Assembly (NCBI GenBank): GCA_902461815.1
Contig: CABPZE010000002.1
Location: 1-64,000, forward strand
DNA length: 64,000 nucleotides
From: CAG-390 sp003523225
GTDB taxonomy: Bacteria > Bacillota > Clostridia > Oscillospirales > CAG-272
Reading direction: 5' to 3'
Positions within the stretch are counted from its first letter, which is position 1. Each line of letters starts with the position of its first letter. Below, one piece after another: positions 60,375 through 64,000 of this stretch. Below the pieces are notes generated by a model, which was not told the DNA's origin, did not search any database, and worked only from the letters and a program-made list of their open reading frames with translations. A program made the position numbers and the translations under genes.

Positions 60375-61058
60375 TCAGACGTAAAATTCCGCTCCGTCGT
60401 CAAGTCGCAGACATCCGAGCCTTCCGCCGTGACCCGCACCGCAGTCAAGCTCGATAAGTCCCTCGCTGCGGCGTATCTTCGATTCCGGCGTAAAGCTCTC
60501 CCCGATTGGTCTGCCGCCGCACACCACCGTCATTCCGGGAAAGCTCAGCACCGTTTTCTCGCCGTCAGTCCTGAACGCCTCCTCCGGATAATCGTCAAGG
60601 TCGCGCCCTTCGCGGTATCCGGCAATGCCCGAATGAACCAGCAGATAATCGGTATCTCCGACATGAACGGTATCATACGGCGCAAAATCCGCAAGATAAT
60701 CCAGCACGCCATCCTTCATGTCCTCGTCAAGTGTGCGGAAAGCATCAAGGGCAACGCGCCCGCCTCCCGACGCCCATTCGTTCATCTCCGCAATAAATTT
60801 TTTATCGGGCGTCTCGCCGCTCTTGAGCATCCGCTCGAAGCCGGAGAGCATCTTGCTTGCAGCCGCATCGCGATCGCCGCATACCGGCCAGACATTTTCG
60901 CGGAAGCTGAGGTCACAGAGAAGCTCCATAGGCTCCTCACCGGTATCGGAAACATCTCCGAGCAGAAAAAGCACATCCTTTTTCCCGAAGGAGATAATTT
61001 TAAGCATCTTGAGAAAATCCGAATAGCAGCCGTTAAGGCAGGACATTACGTAGGTCAT
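60375..61058 (-). CDS. degenerate PPP-type phosphoesterase homolog
   Basis: 227 residues, the same length as the active enzyme at 7897 and alignable along its length. Motif changes relative to it: SDLHGCY becomes SCLNGCY, GDVVDRG becomes GDVSDTG, KGNHD becomes CGDRD, and TGHTPT becomes CGGRPI, while IDCGA..G..LGC is kept as LDCGAGHGGRLGC. Several metal ligands are therefore lost, so it is probably not a phosphatase and may have a binding or structural role. It lies 5 bp before rlmD on the same strand, probably co-transcribed with it. Confidence 0.8.
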   Translation of the reverse strand: MTYVMSCLNGCYSDFLKMLKIISFGKKDVLFLLGDVSDTGEEPMELLCDLSFRENVWPVCGDRDAAASKMLSGFERMLKSGETPDKKFIAEMNEWASGGGRVALDAFRTLDEDMKDGVLDYLADFAPYDTVHVGDTDYLLVHSGIAGYREGRDLDDYPEEAFRTDGEKTVLSFPGMTVVCGGRPIGESFTPESKIRRSEGLIELDCGAGHGGRLGCLRLDDGAEFYV

Positions 61059-61119
61059 GGCTTACATTACCTTTCTTGATAAGCTCATAAATAACGGTGA
61101 TAGTAATTGAAAATATGCT

Positions 61120-61899
61120 TCACAGCACACAGGCGGGACAGCCCGGGTCGACCGTAACTGTAATGGCGTCCGGCGCGATCTTGGCAAGCAGAGTACGAAG
61201 CACCTCCGGCGCGTGGCGCTCGGTAGAATAATGCCCAGCGCCTATGCAGCATATACCGACCGAGGCGGCATAGTCGAGCGTATGGTATTTGAACTCTCCG
61301 CCGATTATGGCATCCGCGCCCAATGAATACGCAGCCGGTACGAAATCCGAGCACGAGCCGCTGACAACTGCGGCGCGTCGGATGATCTTATCGGGACAGG
61401 CAAGCACGATCCGCGGCGCGCCAAGCGCTTCCTTTATACAGGCGGCAAGCTTTCTGCCGGAGGTCTGATGCTCCGGCGCAAGCATTCCGATGCGCCCAAG
61501 CCCCTCCTCGCCGGGAATTCCGAATGGGATCATGCTATCGCGGTCAAAAATTCCGAGTATGCGGCAAAGGGTATCGTTCATGCCTCCGCGCGCCGCGTCA
61601 AGACGGGCGTGCAAAGACATTGCTCCGATCCCGCGCGAGATCAGCAGCTCGCGGGCAATATCCTGCGGGCTTCCCTTTTCCGGCTCTCCTCCGTACAGCA
61701 TCGGATGGTGAGTCAGCAAAAGATCGGCGTCCGCTTCTAGTGCTGCGCGCGCCGTCCGGGGATTGGCGTCGAGCGCCAGGGCTATCCGGCGCGCTTCCCT
61801 GTCGGGACACGGCAAAAACGCGGTGCCGTCAAAATCCTCGCATCCCTCAAGCGGCGGTATTTTTCTCTCAAGCGCCGCACAAAGCGCGTCAAGTCTCAT
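61120..61899 (-). CDS. Nif3/YqfO family dinuclear metal protein
   Basis: 259 residues from ATG 61899, nine bases after AGGAG. Metal ligands: DADLLLTHHPMLYGG (His-His, about 60-75), SLHARLDAARGGMNDTL (about 95-110) and, near the end, GEFKYHTLDYA and GAGHYSTERHAPEVL. Family members are annotated as GTP cyclohydrolase I type 2 but their true activity is unclear. It overlaps the end of trmK by 11 bp; trmK-yqfO is a conserved Firmicutes pair. Confidence 0.93.
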   Translation of the reverse strand: MRLDALCAALERKIPPLEGCEDFDGTAFLPCPDREARRIALALDANPRTARAALEADADLLLTHHPMLYGGEPEKGSPQDIARELLISRGIGAMSLHARLDAARGGMNDTLCRILGIFDRDSMIPFGIPGEEGLGRIGMLAPEHQTSGRKLAACIKEALGAPRIVLACPDKIIRRAAVVSGSCSDFVPAAYSLGADAIIGGEFKYHTLDYAASVGICCIGAGHYSTERHAPEVLRTLLAKIAPDAITVTVDPGCPACVL

Positions 61900-62614
61900 A
61901 GTAACCATCTCCTGTGTACGCATTGCCGTGAGCCACCGCGGAAAGCTCCGCCGCAAGACCCTCGTCGATCGCGGCGGTGGCAGGATCCCCGCCCTGCCGC
62001 TTGCCTGCCGCTTGGCGCAACAGCTCGCGTTCAAGGCGGGAGCAGTATTCGCAAAGCACTTCTCCTCCGCGCCCAAGGTTTATCGCACCTACGGCAAGGG
62101 ACGGTTCGTCGGCGGCACGGCGCACGCCGTCATAGTGTGCGCAGATTATCTGATATATTCTGTCTCCGTCCTCTTTTACAAGCTCTTCATCCTCAATACA
62201 GAAGCCGCCGGAAAGCAAAAAGCGCCGAAGCGCCGCCGGGCGGGTCATTGGCTGAAGCACGAGACGGATATCTTTATTTTTTATATATTCCGACTTACCG
62301 CAGATGCGCGCTATAAGCTCTCCGCCCATGCCGAGAATAAAAATATCCTCGGGAGCGAACGCCCCGACTCCGTCAAGACCATCCGCAAGGCGTACTGTTA
62401 TCCTGTCAGAGAGTCCCGCCGCCGCAATATTGGCGGCAGCGCGTTCAAGCGGCGCGCGGTTTATGTCGGTTGCTTCGGCGCAGACCGATACACCTCCGCC
62501 GACCAAAAAAACCGGAAGATATGCATGGTCGGTTCCGATGTCGGCAATTCTCCTGCCGCGCCGGGCAAATCCGGCGGCGGCAAGAAGCCGCGCGCCGGGA
62601 GTCCTGAATGTCAT
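61889..62614 (-). CDS. trmK: TrmK, tRNA (adenine-N1)-22 methyltransferase
   Basis: 241 residues. Methylates A22 of tRNAs using SAM. Landmarks: RRIADIGTDHAYLPVFLV (SAM loop), AEATDINRAPLERA, DIFILGMGGELIARI and LVLQPMTRPAALRRFLL. The start at 62614 gives a normal family length. DUF1858 gene lies 25 bp upstream and yqfO overlaps downstream, so the three are probably one operon. Confidence 0.95.
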   Translation of the reverse strand: MTFRTPGARLLAAAGFARRGRRIADIGTDHAYLPVFLVGGGVSVCAEATDINRAPLERAAANIAAAGLSDRITVRLADGLDGVGAFAPEDIFILGMGGELIARICGKSEYIKNKDIRLVLQPMTRPAALRRFLLSGGFCIEDEELVKEDGDRIYQIICAHYDGVRRAADEPSLAVGAINLGRGGEVLCEYCSRLERELLRQAAGKRQGGDPATAAIDEGLAAELSAVAHGNAYTGDGYYET

Positions 62615-62639
62615 TACCTGATGCTGACGGACCTGCCGC

Positions 62640-62855
62640 TCAAGCCTTTTCGCCCGACTTGTTGGCTAAAAATTCGTTTATCTTAGCCACCAGAGCGTCA
62701 GCATCTGTGCCGTGAACGGCGCAGGCTTCCTCAATGGTCTCACCGCGTGAGGCGGGGCAGCCGAGGCAGTGCATTCCAATGGCAAAGAAAAATTCGGCGG
62801 TGTTGATGTCAAAATCAAGTACGTCTCCGATTACGGATTGCTTTGTAACAGTCAT
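62640..62855 (-). CDS. DUF1858 domain protein
   Basis: 71 residues, AAGGAATTATTGAAAA before the ATG. The sequence MTVTKQSVIGDVLDFDINTA, then FFFAIGMHCLGCPASRGETI with a CLGC pair, is the DUF1858 module found in small proteins and next to hybrid-cluster and redox proteins. The CxxC suggests a thiol/disulfide or metal role; function unknown. Heads the trmK-yqfO operon. Confidence 0.92.
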   Translation of the reverse strand: MTVTKQSVIGDVLDFDINTAEFFFAIGMHCLGCPASRGETIEEACAVHGTDADALVAKINEFLANKSGEKA

Positions 62856-63047
62856 TTTTCAATAATTCCTTTCAAAAAAATATAACTGATCCCACATATA
62901 TTATACCCAATAAAAGGCTCAAAGTCAATAGTCTTGCAGGACTTTGCCAGGGACTTTGAATTCGACTTTGTGTGTAAATTTTTCCGTGATATCATAACGT
63001 GTCCTGCGCGGAACACGCCCGGGAACAACACACGGCAAAAAAACAAA

Positions 63048-63082
63048 ACCGTTCGCCGCTTTGTCACAAAGCATTGAACGGT
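63048..63082. terminator. hairpin between the DUF1858 operon and the membrane-anchored gene
   Basis: ACCGTTC/GAACGGT (63048-63054 with 63076-63082) encloses a second stem CTTTG/CAAAG (63059-63063 with 63067-63071). There is an A-rich stretch upstream and a moderate T content downstream; it probably ends the minus-strand gene at 63168. Confidence 0.6.
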
Positions 63083-63167
63083 CTTGCGTTTATCCAACGG
63101 GGTTCATGAAATAAAACCGCGCGGGAGCATCACGAATGCAGGAATCTATCGCCGCACGCAGTAAAGC

Positions 63168-64000
63168 TCATAATTCTCTCTTTCTTCTGCGCCAAACTGT
63201 CAAGACCCCGGCGGGAATTATCGCAGCAAGTACGGTGGTCGCGGCAAGAAACGCCACACGCGCACCGCTTGCGTCTTCGGTGTCCGGAGAGACACGCGGC
63301 GGATTTATTTCCTCTCTGCCGATATCGGCAAGAAAGGCAAGGTATTCGTCCTCTGAGATTTTGGTAAGGATCTTACCATCGTAAAGCGCCTCAATGAGTG
63401 TTCCTCCCGCGATACGCCATCCGTCGGCAGTGTTTGAAAGCTCAAGTGTCGCTTTGAACGCCTGATTTCTGACAGCCAGCTCGTCAAACATGATCACCTC
63501 GACAAGCGCCCGTGTGTCGTTTGCCTCTGCCACTTTGTATAGGTATTTATCTGCGACCTTTGCGTCTTTGTAAACATACCCGTGATATGGGTACAGATGC
63601 GCATTAACATACGGCTTCAAAGCCTCAAATTCCTCCTCGTCGTACCCAATTGCGCTCTCTTTACCAAGCAATTCGTATCTTGTTCCAATTTGTCTGCTAA
63701 GAAGGTACATAAAATCTTCCCCTCTGCTTCTGCAACAAACATAAAGGCTACCGTCTCTTTCTATAAACTGCTCATATGTTTGGTAGAAAACAGGATAAGA
63801 GCCACTTTTCTGTCCTGCTATACTATGCACCGAACGCTCGACCCATTCCCCGCAGAATATTTTCCGTGCCTCGGAGTACATATCCTCCAAGCCGTTCCAA
63901 TTGTGATACGTAACCTTGAAGTAGTCAAAATCATAAACCGTCACATTGGTATGTATATATGGTGAGGTAAGGTCATATTGCAAAGTGATCTTAACAGTTT
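63168..64000 (-). CDS. membrane-anchored protein, 5'-partial at window end
   Basis: The frame is open to position 64000 (TVKITLQYDLTSPYIHTNVT), so the start lies outside. The visible 270 or so residues are mostly extracellular, beta-rich and Tyr/Asp-rich (YDFDYFKVTYHNWNGLEDM, SIAGQKSGSYPVFYQTY). One C-terminal helix follows (VAFLAATTVLAAIIPAGVLT) and an RRRKREL tail. Family not recognised. Possibly a surface or periplasm-facing lipoprotein-like protein; the signal sequence is not in view. Confidence 0.75.
   Translation of the reverse strand, partial: TVKITLQYDLTSPYIHTNVTVYDFDYFKVTYHNWNGLEDMYSEARKIFCGEWVERSVHSIAGQKSGSYPVFYQTYEQFIERDGSLYVCCRSRGEDFMYLLSRQIGTRYELLGKESAIGYDEEEFEALKPYVNAHLYPYHGYVYKDAKVADKYLYKVAEANDTRALVEVIMFDELAVRNQAFKATLELSNTADGWRIAGGTLIEALYDGKILTKISEDEYLAFLADIGREEINPPRVSPDTEDASGARVAFLAATTVLAAIIPAGVLTVWRRRKREL

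Noticed and set aside
1..64000. CRISPR array or cas genes
   Set aside because: No regularly spaced 25-40 bp repeats; the only tandem array is the coding 78-bp repeat.

Overview
The window looks like a chromosome segment of a gut-type Clostridia bacterium (Oscillospirales/Ruminococcaceae-like, Gram-positive, moderate GC). The basis is the rplU-prp-rpmA order with an L27 whose N-terminal extension needs Prp cleavage, the trmK-yqfO pair, VanZ and CPBP membrane proteins, MurNAc-6-P recycling genes, and extracellular proteins with signal peptides and Thr/Ala/Pro-rich linkers. The genus assignment is inference; no rRNA is present.

Layout. 1-715: decayed surface-protein gene. 1.1-14.8 kb: patchwork accessory DNA next to a tRNA-Arg(CCT) gene. 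It holds a LysR/chromate-transporter unit, a truncated lgt piece and two AT-rich membrane-protein genes, a five-gene RtcB RNA-ligase cluster, facing fragments of a sigma factor and ParB, and a TnpW/TnpX-type large serine recombinase. 15.2-36.5 kb: host chromosome (vanZ, rplU-prp-rpmA, an Ig-repeat surface protein, a sanA-lgt-folD-isomerase-kinase-murQ run, mrp, DHH hydrolase, gpmI, CPBP protease, an lgt-like paralog, two exported proteins sharing a C-terminal anchor). 36.9-58.98 kb: accessory DNA abutting the 3' end of rlmD. The left part has an HTH regulator, a chimeric SNF2/type III-Res helicase-nuclease, an ImmA/IrrE protease, a PIN protein and a serine recombinase. The right part is a mobilizable element (serine recombinase, MobV relaxase, oriT-like palindrome, primase, D5/P4 helicase) carrying a zinc-ribbon/TM2/SPFH-GYF membrane operon. 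58.98-64 kb: host chromosome (rlmD, degenerate phosphoesterase, yqfO, trmK, DUF1858, membrane-anchored protein).

How the parts relate. The strongest structural observation is at rlmD. The gene runs past its conserved H-V-E-T-V-x-L-L-S motif into a roughly 90-residue element-derived tail. The same motif, followed by a homologous tail, ends the serine recombinase at 45.4-47.4 kb. These two cores appear to be attachment-site halves bounding the 45.7-59.0 kb element, with a second piece stacked to its left. The best candidates for an undescribed system are the chimeric helicase/Res-protease-PIN cluster (37.4-43.0 kb) and the SPFH/zinc-ribbon/TM2 operon (53.9-58.3 kb). The RtcB cluster (7.1-11.5 kb) is a third candidate. 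Host-type genes end only in TAA or TGA, and one otherwise intact host gene is interrupted by an in-frame TAG.
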